From the NCBI RefSeq assembly GCF_001942625.1, contig NZ_MLCL01000029.1:316165-380164 (forward strand): a stretch of DNA of 64,000 nt, given 5' to 3'. The position numbers and the translations under genes are program-made. This stretch comes from Mycobacterium syngnathidarum. GTDB taxonomy: Bacteria; Actinomycetota; Actinomycetes; Mycobacteriales; Mycobacteriaceae. The number at the start of each line of letters is the position of its first letter. Position 1 is the stretch's first letter. Under the pieces are notes generated by a model. It searched no databases and had not been told where the DNA came from. It saw only the letters and a list, made by a program, of their open reading frames with translations. This document shows positions 63,874 through 64,000 of this stretch, piece after piece.

Positions 63874-64000
63874 TGAATCGCCCTGGTTTTGCCGGAGGCT
63901 CGGGCTATTGGATTGCGACCAGTGGTTGGTCGGTCCGTTGTGCATCGTAGAACGTGGCTTCGTACTCGGCGGGTGGGACGTCGTTGAGGTAGCCGTGTAA
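63874..64000 (-). mobile_element. End of an IS3-family insertion sequence
   Basis: The element's terminal inverted repeat starts at 63874 (TGAATCGCCCTGG, then TTTTGCCGGAGGCT), the mycobacterial IS3-type form of TGAACCGCCCCGG...CCGGAGACT as I recall it. The rest of the element is outside the window. The target duplication cannot be read without the other end. Confidence 0.8.
63905..64000 (-). CDS. IS3-family transposase (OrfB), C-terminal end only
   Basis: Reading leftward from 64000, the last 31 codons include HGYLNDVPPAEYEATFY then QRTDQPLVAIQ and TAG at 63907-63905. This is the typical C-terminus of IS3 group OrfB (DDE integrase-core) proteins. The catalytic part lies outside the window, so activity cannot be judged. 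Confidence 0.85.
   Translation of the reverse strand, partial: LHGYLNDVPPAEYEATFYDAQRTDQPLVAIQ

Noticed and set aside
1..64000. CRISPR arrays, rRNA and tRNA genes
   Set aside because: I read both strands for regularly spaced repeats, CCA-ending cloverleafs and rRNA cores and saw none; a tRNAscan or Rfam search would be decisive.

Overview
The window reads as chromosomal DNA of a fast-growing mycobacterium (Mycolicibacterium/Mycobacterium type). The main evidence is the division and cell-wall (dcw) cluster in mycobacterial order: lppM, GNAT, DUF3040 protein, mraZ, rsmH, ftsL, pbpB, murE, murF, mraY, murD, ftsW, murG, murC, ftsQ, ftsZ, pgeF, PLP-binding protein, sepF, YggT-family protein, wag31. 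High GC, frequent GTG starts and a Wag31-type DivIVA agree with this. No species is assigned.

Region 1 (1-23.3 kb) is the conserved dcw cluster. Genes are tightly packed, with ATGA/GTGA stop-start overlaps at rsmH-ftsL, ftsL-pbpB, murE-murF, murF-mraY, ftsW-murG, murG-murC, murC-ftsQ and PLP protein-sepF. A strong terminator at 1784-1818 insulates the cluster from the DUF3040 gene. The mraZ leader carries 10-bp-phased GTGGGG repeats (putative MraZ boxes). Region 2 (23.3-29.1 kb) holds a phosphoribosyltransferase, a glutamine-amidotransferase-like protein and a 1353-residue fusion of an assimilatory-type nitrate reductase with a CysJ-like flavoprotein.

Region 3 (29.1-38.2 kb) is a divergent locus. 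Leftward it encodes a fatty-acid alpha-dioxygenase homologue, a catalase-fold haem protein and a large ATP-binding LuxR regulator. Rightward it encodes a subtilisin-like protease with an N-terminal winged-helix-like segment and a serine hydrolase. The leftward set looks like an oxylipin-type module and is the best candidate for undescribed biology here.

Region 4 (38.2-45.3 kb) is accessory DNA: a vapBC-type toxin-antitoxin pair with an inverted-repeat operator, gene fragments, an AhpD-like/alcohol dehydrogenase/shrunken-thiolase operon facing a TetR gene, a thioesterase-hydrolase-TetR run, and a frameshifted IS1380-family transposase relic.

Region 5 (45.3-52.8 kb) is a medium-chain alkane oxidation operon. 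An AraC regulator faces a 2Fe-2S ferredoxin, CYP153-type P450 and ferredoxin reductase, followed by an SCP2-like protein, an acyl-CoA ligase and an NDMA-type alcohol dehydrogenase. Region 6 (53-57.8 kb) has a BtrH-domain protein, a broken transglutaminase-like gene, a thioesterase apparently lacking a normal start codon, two TetR genes and a di-iron PF10118 protein. Region 7 (57.9-63.9 kb) encodes an SDR, a ferritin-like di-iron protein, two Baeyer-Villiger-type monooxygenases and an esterase, consistent with alcohol to ketone to ester to acid plus alcohol conversion. A third flavin monooxygenase gene is cut by the end of an IS3-family element at 63874, which runs off the window. Regions 5 and 7 together suggest a hydrocarbon or ketone catabolic island, with gene types also seen in the mycobacterial mymA operon.
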